This document shows positions 24,672 to 37,620 of a stretch of DNA of 64,000 bases, piece after piece. The translations under genes were made by a program, and so were the position numbers. Below the pieces are notes generated by a model. It ran no database searches. It worked only from the letters and a program-made list of their open reading frames with translations, and was not told the origin of the DNA. This stretch comes from Raphanus sativus (Eukaryota; Streptophyta; Magnoliopsida; Brassicales; Brassicaceae), in the NCBI RefSeq assembly GCF_000801105.2, contig NC_079517.1:5270001-5334000 (forward strand), read 5' to 3'. Position 1 is the stretch's first letter; the number at the start of each line of letters is the position of its first letter.

Positions 24672-26492
24672 ATGGGTTACATTTTTCTGACCATGATTGC
24701 GTTTCTTGTTATTTTTGCCTTACCGGCGGTTGTCGCCAACGATATAACTCCGATTCCAGAAGACAAAGGCCAAGTCGAGGCATGGTTCAAGGCCAACGTT
24801 CAACCCTATTCAGCGAGGCGAGGCACACTCGACCCTGCCCTGGATGCAGCTGAAGCATCGCCACAGATTATTACCGTAAGATATTATTCCACTTGAATAG
24901 GGTTTATAGTTTTCAGTTCTTTTGTTTTTGAAATATAAAAACCTGACCCAATATGATACCATTTGGTTCCGTATGGCACATTTGCTTAGGATCGGTTTTC
25001 GTGCCGTTTCATTTGGTACGGTTTTAGGATGTTCCTATTAGTTCAACCTTATCGGCCACAAATCGTAATGCATATTATCAATTCCAATGAAATAATAAAA
25101 TAAAAATTCAATGCAGGTGAATCAAGGAGGAGGCGGCGATTTTAAGACAATAAATGAAGCGATCAAGAGCATTCCGACAGGGAACACAAAGCGTGTGATC
25201 ATCAAGTTGGCTCCTGGTGTATACCGTGAGAAAGTCACAATCGACGTAGGTCGACCATTCATTACATTGATGGGTAAACCTGGTGCAGAAACGACCTTGA
25301 CCTTCGACGGGACGGCCTCTAAATTCGGAACCATGGAGAGTGCGACGCTTATCGTCTGGGCCCAATATTTTGTGGCAGCCAACTTACACATTAGAGTACG
25401 AATATTTAAGTTCATTAGTAAATTATATATATATATATCTATTAGTATTAATCTAATGCATATATATGAGTTTTTTCTATGTATATAGAATACTGCTCCA
25501 ATGCCGAAAGCAGGATCACAAGGACAAGCGCTCGCTATGAGGATCAACGGCGATAAAGCGGCTTTCTACAACTGCAGATTCTATGGTTTCCAAGACACTC
25601 TTTGTGATGATATAGGCAACCATTTCTTCAAGGACTGTTACATCGAGGGAACCTATGATTTTATCTTCGGAAGAGGAGCTTCCCTGTACTTGGTACAAGC
25701 ACACCTTTAATTATTAGTTTGATCTTAATTAACTAATATACGATTAATATTTACACTGACAGATTTTTTCTTAATATTTATAGAACACGCAATTGCACGC
25801 TGTTGGAGATGGATTAAGAGTGATCACAGCACACAATCGACAGAGTGAGAACCAGCAGAATGGGTATTCATTCGTGCATTGCAAGATTACTGGAGTTGGA
25901 ACGGGGATCTACTTGGGTAGGGCATGGATGAGCCACCCTAAGGTCGTCTATGCCTACACTGAGATGTCCAGTGTCGTCAACCCAACCGGATGGCAAGAGA
26001 ACAAGAACCGCGCCCATGACAAGTAAGTCTATTTTATTAATATATAGGATTATGTTTTATTGTGCAGTGTTAGAAATTCCAAACCGAAAGCTATGAAGAA
26101 CCAACACTAGTGTATAAGAGACATGACTAAATACATTTGATACTAGTTTATTTTGAGTTGGAATTCTATGATTTCTCACATGAAGATGTTGCTAAAGACA
26201 AAGTAGATTTACCTGCTTTGTAATAGGTTGATCCTAAAGATACCGGTTTAAATAGGTTCAAGTGTTTTTAAGGCAGGTGTGATTTTGTGATGGGACAAGA
26301 TAACACCTTTTAATATTATATATGAATGATAGGACGGTGTTCTATGGAGAATACATGTGTACGGGACCAGGATCACACAAAGAGAAGAGAGTGGCCCACA
26401 CACAAGACATTGACAAAAACGAAGCTAACAGTTTCCTTACCCTCGGCTACATCAAAGGCTCATTGTGGCTCCTCCCTCCTCCCACTTACTAA
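24672..26492 (+). CDS. Pectin methylesterase, pollen PPME1-like, diverged third copy
   Basis: Five exons: 24672-24875, 25117-25395, 25489-25692, 25784-26022 and 26333-26492. They total 1,086 nt and 361 residues, the length I recall for PPME1. Exon 1, exon 4 and all phases match the two upstream copies, so the three are old tandem paralogues. A signal peptide ([18 protein letters not shown]) is followed directly by the pectinesterase domain with [28 protein letters not shown] and YLGRAW. Intron 4 is longer (310 nt) than in the others. It is predicted to be secreted and to de-esterify wall pectin. It resembles PPME1 more than the identical pair does in its ending (LLPPPTY). Confidence 0.94.
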
Positions 26493-26766
26493 ACCACACC
26501 CATCTCATAACTATTATTCTATACTTTTGACTGAAAATACATGTGTATAAATGTATGTCTTGCATGCATTATTTCTTCTTGAATTTATTTCGAAAGTCCT
26601 CTCTTTCTGTATGTAATGGAAGAGTAGAGACTTGTGTGATTTTGGTTGCACTATAATAAAATACATCAATATTCATAACTGAGAGTGTGGTACAATTTAA
26701 GATGCACATATTAACAAACCAATTATTTTATTACATGTCTGAATGGTGATGTTTCACATGCGATAT

Positions 26767-27091
26767 TGGTGTAGAGAGAATATTTGGATATATTCCAAAT
26801 ATTATGTTTATCTAATTTATTATTTATTTTGGTATTTATCTTAATTTGTTATAATTATCTTTAGGATTTTAATAGTTTTAAGATTATTTGATTTTCATAT
26901 AATTAGGCTTTTTATGCCTAGATTTGTATTCAGATTATTGATATTGATATTTTATAAAGAGAGGTTTGAAACCTTTTATTTCCTTGTTACGGCTAGAACT
27001 CGAGAGTTCTCAACGAATCAAGAAGACTTTGATCCTAGGTATTCTCGGACTAAATAGGATTCATCGTGTTATCGTAGCTTCCGCTACATCA
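26767..27091. mobile_element. Solo LTR, 325 bp, probably Copia-type
   Basis: The segment starts TGGTGTAGAG, ends GCTACATCA, and is flanked by GATAT on both sides (26762-26766 and 27092-27096). A TG...CA repeat with a 5-bp target duplication and no internal region is a solo LTR left by recombination. Its ending (ATCGTAGCTTCCGCTACATCA region) resembles plant Copia LTRs, but the superfamily is inferred. It has a TATA-like stretch near 26952. Confidence 0.8.
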
Positions 27092-27146
27092 GATATTGAT
27101 TCGAATGTGTTACAAATATGATTTATTGTGATGTGATGTACGGGAA

Positions 27147-27788
27147 TCTAATAAGATCACATGCTCCTCGTGTAACTTGGTTCAAGGGGATTTGGTTTAA
27201 AGAAGCTACACCTAAGTTTTCCTTTCTTGTTTGGGTTGTGGCGCATAACAGATTATCAACAGGGGATCGGTTGCTCCAGTGGAACCCCCACGCACTGTCT
27301 ACTTGTTGGCTCTGTAAATCTGCAACTGAAACCAGAGACCATCTATTTTTCGAATGTGCTTTTTCTGCAGAAGTATGGAGAGGTATTATAAAGAATCTGG
27401 CAGGCTCTGGCATCCCTGCTCAATGGAATATGTTGATTCAAAAGTTGGTGGTGGGATTACAAGACCAAACATCATCCTTTCTATTTTGCTACTGCTTCCA
27501 AGCGGCTATCTATGCTATTTGGTTTGAGAGGAACTCCCAAAGAGTAGGAGAGACTCCTCAACCCCCTTCTCGAATCATTATTTCGCTGGACAGACTGATT
27601 CGAAACAGGATATCTTCATTGAGACAAAGAGCTGGAAGTAAATATGAGAAAGCCATGGAAATATGGTTTAGGAGTAGATAATGCTTTATTCTCTATAGTT
27701 TTTTAGCTATAGTTTTAAACACCAAATAGCATTAGGTTGTATAAAGGTTTTTTGAAGTGAATAAATTTAAAATTCTTTCAAAAAAAAA
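27147..27788 (+). mobile_element. LINE 3' fragment (zinc-binding RT tail), 5'-truncated
   Basis: An open frame to 27681 encodes the plant LINE reverse-transcriptase zinc-binding domain: TWFKGIWFKEATPKFSF, then CWLCKSATETRDHLFFEC (CxxC...HxxxxC pattern), then an IWFERNSQR tail. The element ends in a poly-A run near 27780-27788. ATGTACGGGAA is repeated exactly at 27136-27146 and 27789-27799, so this is a complete 5'-truncated insertion with an 11-bp target duplication. No intact RT or endonuclease is present. Confidence 0.92.
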
Positions 27789-27799
27789 ATGTACGGGAA

Positions 27800-28612
27800 A
27801 ATACTACGAATGAACATAGATTAGTGATCATATATTATATATAGTGCCGTTTGATTTTTTTTTTGGCTCAGCATCTAACTTATATTCATCCAACGTTTCG
27901 GTACAATAAGTTCAATCTACAACAGATTTCACAGCATATGCAATAAAATTATAATAGCTAAAACTTGTGCAAATAGCTATTGAGATAGTAGATGTTTAAA
28001 GTTTTTGCACAAATATTAAAATAATATAATTTCTATTCAATTTATCTGGGTTAAATTAAAATTATAATAAATAAAACTAGTTCAAACAATAAAAACAATG
28101 TAATATTTGTAAATGATCACAAATTTTAAATAATAATAAATTTTATATAAAATAGTGAGAATATCACTTATTATAAATGATCACAAATTTTAGGTAATAT
28201 AAATTTTATATAATATAATGAGAACATCATTTATTATGAAAAAAAATTACACTGTTTAAAACATTTTTTATTGAAATATTAAATTTATTTATAAAAAAAT
28301 GTTTATAACACGAAAGAGTTTGGAAACTTTTGTAGGTCTAAAACATAATGCTTAAAGCAAATAAAAATTAAGTGGTTCTTCCCAACCATTCGATCATCAT
28401 GTTGCTATAGAATGCAACAATTTTGTGATGTAACATATTCTTCGGGTGAGTTCTAGTGCAGCACGAAAGACATCGTTGTGTTTACAACTATTTTTCTCAC
28501 ACAAAATACTATGGATAACAGTTTGGAATGAGAGACGAAAGAGGTAAATGACAATTAAAATCTTTAAATCGATACAGAAAAATATTATTATCTTCTGTTT
28601 ATATATGGATTA
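27800..28612. other. AT-rich spacer, no gene seen
   Basis: AT-rich sequence with several imperfect direct repeats (ATGATCACAAATTTTA occurs twice near 28114 and 28179). No open frame, RNA gene or clear transposon terminus was found. Confidence 0.5.
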
Positions 28613-29349
28613 GGTCTGAGTATTTTATTCGGACATGAAGACCTGAATCGGAACCGATTCAAAAATACAGGTTTGGATTCGGGTCCAGGTACATGCTAAA
28701 TTATTTGTTGGATCTTTTTTGGATCTGTGGATCTCGGTTCGGGTCTAGGTCCTACCCAAGATCCAATCGGGTACCCCTTCTTCTATCTAAATGATGAGTT
28801 TCAACTCGGAAAACAGAACCGATAAGAGACAAATTATTGTATGTATTACGTATATTTGGGTGATTGGGTATATTTTTGGTATTTCAGGTATTTTTTAAAG
28901 TTTTGGGTTCTGGTTTTTGGATATAATTTTAGGTTCAGATAAAATTTTAGATTTTCAGAAAATATAATTCGGATATTCAGATAAAATTCCGAGTATTTTT
29001 GAGTTTTCGAGTCTGATTCTGGATAAATTTTCGGGTTTTTTGTGGTTCTTCGGGAATTTTTGGAGTTTCAAGTATTTTTAGAGTTTTCCAATATTTTCGG
29101 ATTTTCGGATCCAGTTTAGGTACTTTGAGTACTAAATACCCGAAATGATCCAAATCCAAAATATACTCGAAGAGTACATGTATTTTATAATTATTGAAAT
29201 TATATGTCTGAATCGACCCGGATTCGACAAGATCCAGTCAGAACCAATCCAAAAATTATAAATACTTATATAGTTCGAAATTTCTAAAATCCGAAAAATC
29301 CAGACCAAACAAGACCATTTCACAACCCGAGGATTTGGATGCCCAGACC
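28613..29349. repeat. GGTTCGGGT-rich repeat with inverted ends
   Basis: It starts GGTCTGAGTATT and ends, reverse-complemented, GGTCTGGGCATCC, with TA on both outer sides. The interior is made of many variants of GGTTCGGGT and GGATTCGGAT on both strands. It is a known style of plant interspersed repeat whose class I cannot settle. It lies about 490 bp upstream of the GDH2 start codon. Confidence 0.5.
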
Positions 29350-29728
29350 TAATATGGATGGTTAACATAGATACATTTATTTTTCCACTAGAAACATATC
29401 ATATTTTTGTCATTTTCTATATTTAGTTCTTTACAAGTATATATATTTTTGGAAAATTTGACTGAGATCAGTTGATCAAGAAAAAGAAAAGAAAAATTTG
29501 ACTGAGATCTTGGATATATGTTTGACTTGAAAAAGAGCATAGGCAAAAAAAAAGCTAAATAAAGAGAAATAGCCCAAATAAAATAGGAAGGGACAAAAGA
29601 GTCATTTTCGAGGATAAGACAGTTTTCTCTCTGGTTCGTCGTCGTCTCAGTCTGACGTATGAATGATGAGAGATAAGTCAAAAATATCCAAATGAAATGA
29701 TCACACTTTCTCTCTCTCTCTTCCCCTA

Positions 29729-31511
<1,783 letters not shown>

Positions 31512-32016
31512 GTCTTTTGGACTTTCCCCTTATATACTCTGTTTCAGTTCTCTGTTTTTTTTTTCATTGTTGCTGAAAAGCATTGAGGTTCGGAAATGGA
31601 AAAGAAAACAAATCAATTGAATTTGACAGATTGAATAAAAAGATATTATTGATTTTTATTTCCCCGTCCATAATATATAGTATTAACTAAATATTTAGAA
31701 TTGGAAAAATAATACATTCACTTTGTGTATTTATACTGTATGTTTTTCAAAATTACAACCAAATTTTCTTGCTCTTAAAACTTACATTAATACAAACTTC
31801 AAGTTTTTGAAATGCGCAAAAACAGTAAATACAAGTGTTCGTTGTTCGTTTATTATTATTTTTCAAAAGTTAATAAGGAAATGCAAAATTCGGTTGCACT
31901 TTGTATTTCCATGAAATTTTGTAAATATTCAAAAAGTTATTGGGAAATCAATTTGAAGTTTTCAAAAATGTTATAACATTTCATTCAATACATATATCAA
32001 ATCATGATCTAATGTA
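31512..32016. other. Convergent 3' spacer between GDH2 and the cyclin
   Basis: AT-rich sequence holding the two 3' untranslated regions. A GAATAAAAAGAT stretch near 31633 could serve GDH2 polyadenylation. No further gene is seen. Confidence 0.5.
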
Positions 32017-32748
32017 TCAAACAGCTGTTGTGAGTTGCTTATTCTGATGAATAGATAGTGAATCTTCGTCATGCAAACTCGTCAGAAGATTCTTGTGACT
32101 CAAGAAAGAAGGTTCTGAAAGCGGAGAGTACATCTTCCTCATAACAATCTCTCTTTGTAGTGAAGAACAATAGTTGCTGTAAGTAGAAAACGTCACATTT
32201 AATTGGAATCCAATTCCAAATAAGAAGTCCAACTCTAACAAGTTCATCTCTTCTGTGGTTATTCCTCCAATTTTTGCATAATATGCGTTATTGTAGCACC
32301 TACCGTTTATCAAATCCAAATAATGCTTTAGAAAAGTGATTACCATTGACCATACAAAATAGTATATTGAGAAAACTTACATGTCATCCATGAATTTAGC
32401 AGAGACCAAGACGCTGGTAATGATAAGCCTATGGACATTAAAGGAATCAATAGGCACAAACGGCTGCTTTTGTATGAACCGATCCAAGTATATATACGCG
32501 ACTATGTAACACGAGTCGCTACAGTTTGCGTACTTGAAGATCCTCTCCATATAGCTTCTGACCGATATAGAAGGTTTGGTCAATGCACTGAAAGCTGAGA
32601 TTCTCTGGTGCTCCCATAACGGACGGCTCAGATCGTCGTTTGTCTCTGAAACCCTTTGTAGGAGAGATGACATGGCCGTTATAACATTTGGCATGGTCTC
32701 AGGCATTGGTTCTTGTTCTTGAATCATCTTCTGAATTTGATCATCCAT
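32017..32748 (-). CDS. CYCP4;3: P/U-type cyclin, CYCP4;3-like
   Basis: Two exons on the minus strand, 32748-32381 and 32299-32017, join in phase 2/1 at a GTAAGT donor to give 216 residues, normal for this family. The single cyclin box spans about residues 35-150 with SYMERIFKYANCSDSCYIVA, the MRAIL-equivalent segment, and LVSAKFMDDM. The AYYAKIGGITTEEMNLLELD stretch and LDFLFGIGFQL are diagnostic of the PHO80-like plant cyclins. These small cyclins bind A-type CDKs and are linked to phosphate and sugar signals. No destruction box is seen. The gene corresponds in position to At5g07450. Confidence 0.94.
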
Positions 32749-33438
32749 TGGAGAGAGATGTGTATACTTTTATTTATTTACATGGATTGTTTTTTTGTGG
32801 GTATGCTCATTTGCCTGTCGGTTGGGGTGTTTATATAGAATAAATTAAATTATAATGTATATCTGGATAGACATGTGTATCTATCTATGTATTAATGCTT
32901 GCTTTTACATTAGTTAGGCAAATTGGGTTCTCACTCACTACAAAACAAACCGAAATTATTTCCTTTGACCAATGGTTTTGTGGTTTTTATTTGCAAATCT
33001 TTCTTAGTGCCAACCACTAAATTTGGACCATTTTGGCTGGCACATTGGAGACACAAGGTGCGATTTAGATTAAGAAAGTCATTTGGTAAGTAATACTCCA
33101 TTCGTTTCAAAATAATACATGTTTTAGTTTTTTTCATACTTTTTAATAAAACATATTAAAATAAATGTATTGTTTTTGTAATTTTATATTTTTATATTTT
33201 TAAACCAATAGGATTTAAGAAAATGCAATTAATATTTTTGAAGTTCACAATTTTCCATTATTAGTTAATAAAAAATGCATTGAAAATGTAAAAATGTATC
33301 TTTTTAAAACAAAATTTTTCTCTAGAACATGCATTTTTTTTTAAATGGAGGGAGTATACAATTAATTGAAGCTCATTAGGAGGAATATATATTTTTATAT
33401 AGAACTGAAAACAGAAGATTGAAAGAAAGCAAAGGCCT

Positions 33439-33815
33439 TAGGATCCCCTCTAATGGCAGAATCGATAGCTCTCCAGGAAAGTCTCTCTCAGTCGATCGCT
33501 CTAGGGCTCTCATCGGTTACCTTCTTCTCCGACTGCGCAACGCTCATAAGAGCAATCACCACCCAGAATCAAGTGAAAGAGATTTACGGCGTCTTTCAAG
33601 ACATCAAATCCCTCTCAACAAGCTTCGATTCGATCGGTTACAATCACATCCCCCGTTCTCAGAACAGGGATATCGATCTTCTAGCAAAACGGGCCCTTAA
33701 GGCTTCGTCTCTCCCTTTTGTTTCATTTTCTCGTTTGTTGGGCTAGTCACTTTGGATTTAAAACTCTGCATTACTCTTATTTTATTTAATCGAAATCGTT
33801 GTTCAAAAAAAAAAA
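33439..33815 (+). mobile_element. LINE 3' stub (RNase H end), 18-bp target duplication
   Basis: The frame from about 33453 to 33746 encodes the end of a plant LINE RNase H domain: AESIALQESLSQSIALG, FFSDCATLIRAI, and YNHIPRSQNRDIDLLAKRAL. The element ends in poly-A near 33805-33815. GAAAGAAAGCAAAGGCCT is repeated exactly at 33421-33438 and 33816-33833. It is a heavily 5'-truncated but young-looking insertion; the domain reads through without a stop. Confidence 0.93.
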
Positions 33816-33833
33816 GAAAGAAAGCAAAGGCCT

Positions 33834-36043
33834 GTTAGGTTGGACTTCAACGCACGCTCATGAGTTCCGTCGATGACTTGGTGAGAACTACAATGAGAAC
33901 TTCAATAAGTTCTAAGAAAAAGGTGAATAAATAGAATTTTCATAACGAATGATCAAACATAATTCCTTTATCTAAAGTTATTGACCACGGTTTATAAGCA
34001 CTAATTCTATTTTATTTTTGTCAACAGGTTATAAGCATTATTTTTTAATCAAAAGTTCAAAACAGTAAGATAATGCTAACTTGAGAGATTTGGTTTCCAT
34101 TCGGATAAAATTGGTTAACCACCAAACTAGTGCTTCCTTAAGTTTGTTCTGACTTTCCCTTTGCTTGTAAACTCTACCGATGCGTATATTCAAACTAAAA
34201 TTATCATCCAGCTTTCAGATAAGATACTAAGATAGTGATGTCATTAAACTTATAAGGTTCAGGTTGATGTATTTAGCCAAAAACTAAGGCTACTTGAGAC
34301 AAAGATAAACATTAACCAACTACTAGCAGGGATAATACTCGAAACTTTAGTTTTGGTTGTCAAAAGTCACAAACACATCAACATGCAGACATCCAAGTGT
34401 ACATTCAAATGACTTGCCCAATATAAAGGTGTTAATGTTACCAAATATCTTGCTGTTATATTTTAGCGCCAATGAAGCAACATCATGCATGTGGCGACTG
34501 AGTGTCGAGTCTGGATCAAGGTGCTAAACACGTTAAAGAGATAATGAGCAACACGTTGTCAATATTCACTGTATCAATTCCTTCCTTTTTTTGTTTTTTA
34601 TAAATTATATTGAAATTCTTTTATTTGTGAAAATTAATTGAATCCGATGCTGATACTGCTTTGTTTAGTTTTCTCATTATATATCACGTCTAACATTTTA
34701 ATCCTGAGTGTGAAAAATGGAACGGTTTCTCATTGTTTTCCCCATCAGTTGTAAATTCCAATCAATTTAGCCAATCATTAAAAAAATCGATCAAAATTTT
34801 TAGCAAGTCATTATTTCTCAATTTAGGTGAATACGCGTTACCCGTTAGTTTCGTATACGTGTTTCTTTTGTTCTGATAAGAAAAAAAAGTAGCAATCGTC
34901 ATGATGAATATAAATTTTCATAACAGCTGTCAAAAAGAAAAAATAAACAAAATCTTAAAATTGACTGTTGTCAAACAAAAAATATCTTAAATTGACTTTC
35001 GAGTAATTTGGTTGACAATGTGTATCTAAATTGGAAATTTTACAATTTTTTTTAAAAAGAGAAAACATTAACAGAAATCACGTTCAACTTTCTCAAAAAA
35101 ATCGCATTGAAGACAATAATATACTCATCGAAAATATACCAAGAAATACATGATGAGGTTTAGGTAGAAGTTATTTTTTTTTTGTGAAAGTGAGTTTTAG
35201 TTAGAAGTTGACAAAAAGATGGAAAAGTAATTTAATTTAGAAGTTTGAAATTCCTTAGTCAGAGATCAAATATTCTTTTGAATTTTGAAATGCGAAACTT
35301 AAAAAGGCGAGAGCCTATTTTATACATTTGGAAGTAGAAATACTGCGATAGATAATAAAAAATATACTACAATATTCGTCATGTAAACGCTTTAAAACAA
35401 ATTGTAAAGATTTGATAGCCATATTAAAGAGTCTCAAGTTTTGAGATATCTCATATCTCAAAGACAAATACTAGAATTTCCGATTCTTCAATTAAGATTG
35501 CAAAATCTTTTCATAGAGAGATTTGTTACATTAATTGTTCTATTCTGATATAAGTATCTAAATCATTTCAAATTTGAGTAATCCAATAGTAGTTTGTTAT
35601 AAAAAAAAATCTAGATTGTTAAGAACTTTGTATTAAAATTCAAAATTTTGATTTAAATAGCTGAAAGTTATTTGTTCTTTGTGAAAAATAGTGAAGTACA
35701 ATAAAAACATAACATTAACTACGAAATTAACTCTCTGACTTGACTTCTCATAACAGATGATGGTGGCAACAGCAGGCTCTGGCATCAGACAGACTATCAG
35801 AGAGTTTGAACTTCAAATTTATTTACGCTACAATTCCAGTAGAGTGAGTACAACATGTTCTTTAATCCTTTTGCAGCCCTTTCTTCTTCCAACCCTTATC
35901 TCAAAAAGCGTTACATGCAGCTGATAGAACAGAGGCCAGCCAATGGACGACCCTGTCCTACAAAAATTACCTCAGAAACACTAAAAATCTCAAAAATTTG
36001 AAGATGTTGGTGATACCACATCACTAGTGACAAAAGTTGTATG
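33834..36043. other. AT-rich intergenic spacer, no gene seen
   Basis: About 2.2 kb without a coding signal. It has long A/T runs and no inverted termini that I could pair. The part near 35757-35990 is less AT-rich (TGGCAACAGCAGGCTCTGG), but no frame or family is recognisable. Confidence 0.5.
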
Positions 36044-36051
36044 TATGCTGT

Positions 36052-36372
36052 CAGGGCCGGCTTAATATGTACAGGGGCTCTTGGGCAAATTTTTTTTTAA
36101 AGACCCCATAGTAAGTTAATTTTTTTTTTTTGGTGTGAATAGTAAGTTAATTTTTTAACGTAGGTGAAAATTCTTTAATATTTTGATTCGAGCATTGAAC
36201 ATGCATATATTTTTTTGATAATTTAACTAGAAAAATTTGTGATACAACATTTTAATACTGTTCAAATCCAAATCAGATATGCTAATGAAAATAATTAGGC
36301 CCCTAATTTTATAGGATTTGAACCGAACCCGGGGCGGTCGCACCGCCCGCCCTCCCTATTGAGCCGGCACTG
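36052..36372. mobile_element. hAT MITE, 321 bp, perfect 8-bp target duplication
   Basis: The left end is CAGGGCCGGCTTAATA and the right end, reverse-complemented, is CAGTGCCGGCTCAATA. TATGCTGT occurs immediately outside both ends (36044-36051 and 36373-36380). The interior includes a GC-rich stretch (CCCGGGGCGGTCGCACCGCCC). No transposase is present. The ends and 8-bp duplication identify hAT. Confidence 0.93.
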
Positions 36373-36409
36373 TATGCTGTTGCAACAATCTTTCCATAGT
36401 GTTTAGGTG

Positions 36410-36600
36410 CAAATGGCCGGCCCTGAGATTCCGGAGACTATAGACGGTTTAACAAGAATTCTATAAATTTTGGGACTGAAAATTTTTTTAATATAAAATT
36501 GGGCGTTTATTTATATATGATTTGTTAAAAAAAATTTGAGGTTTAAGACAAATGTTTCATCCGGCTTGGCTGAGGACCGGTTCTGTCCATGCACAGCTTC
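36410..36600. repeat. Possible second hAT relic
   Basis: A GGCCGGCCCTGAG motif near 36416 and AGGACCGGTTCTG near 36573 resemble pieces of the GGCCGGC-type hAT ends just upstream, but the ends are not paired and no target duplication was found. Confidence 0.3.
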
Positions 36601-36885
36601 AAGGTTTCGAGGCCATGCATCCGTTCAAGAAAACTAGAGAAGCGTAACACACAAACATAAGTAAATAAGAGGTTTAGGTTATAACGATGGTACTTACTAA
36701 TTATTCAAACAAACATCAGTTCAGAGTTTAGAAACTAAGACAAGTTACACTTACACAGTTGAGATGATCCCACATGCATCTTTATTACTAACTGAGACTT
36801 AAAAATCAACACACACACACACACAAACAGATACAGAACCTCAGAGAATCCTCTGTTTTGGGTGAAGAGGAACAAAGGCTTTTCC

Positions 36886-37616
36886 TTAGCCAAAGCAGCT
36901 GATAGGGTCTTTGCAGCTCTTTGCAGGGGACTGTGCATGGCCACTCGTCCCACCTTTAGAGAGGTAATGCTGATGGTATTCCTCAGCTTTGTAGAATTTC
37001 TTGGCCGGTAATATCTCAGTCACAATCTTCTTCTCTAGCTTCTTCTGCTGAGTCTCCAGAGATTCACGTGCTAGCTTCTCTTGCTCTGGTGTGTAGAAGT
37101 ATATACCTGATCTGTACTGAGCTCCCACAAGTTTTCCCTACAACATTTTTGAGATCGGTAAGGAACTAAAGATTGTCATGGATAGAGGAAAAGAACACAA
37201 GCCAAAACATTCAGAATAGCAAAAGAAAAAAAAAACAAGAAAAAGTTTGGTACCTGGCGATTCAAGGTGGTGGGATCATGCCTAGACCAGAACAAATCAA
37301 GTAGAGTCTCATAGGTGCACTCATTGGTATCATATTGAACCCTTACAACCTCTGCATGGTTCGTTGTGTTGGTGCAGACATCCTTGTAAGAAGGATTGTG
37401 AGAGATCCCCTGAGTGTACCCAACCTCAGTCTCTGTCACACCAGGGATCCTCTGGAAAGCAAGCTCCACCCCCCAGAAACAACCGGCGGCGAACTCAGCA
37501 AACTGGTTTCCCGGCGCCGGTACATCGTTGTCCGGTTCCTGAGCTAACGGAGAAGGAACTATGGCAGATGAATCTACTAGTTGAGGCTCTTCTTGAGGTG
37601 TAGAAGAAGAACCCAT
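36886..37616 (-). CDS. PMSR2: Peptide methionine-S-sulfoxide reductase A, PMSR2-like
   Basis: Two exons on the minus strand (37616-37254 and 37137-36886) give 204 residues. The catalytic motif GCFWG is present around residue 44 with the nucleophilic cysteine. Downstream [10 protein letters not shown] and [13 protein letters not shown] are family hallmarks. C-terminal cysteines ([10 protein letters not shown]) would act as resolving cysteines. The protein reduces methionine-S-sulfoxide in proteins, using thioredoxin. There is no transit peptide, so it is cytosolic. The N-terminal [19 protein letters not shown] segment matches my recollection of Arabidopsis PMSR2 (At5g07460). The C-terminal DPISCFG differs from the usual DPIRCYG. 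It is paired head-to-tail with the next MSRA gene. Confidence 0.93.
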
Positions 37617-37620
37617 TTTG

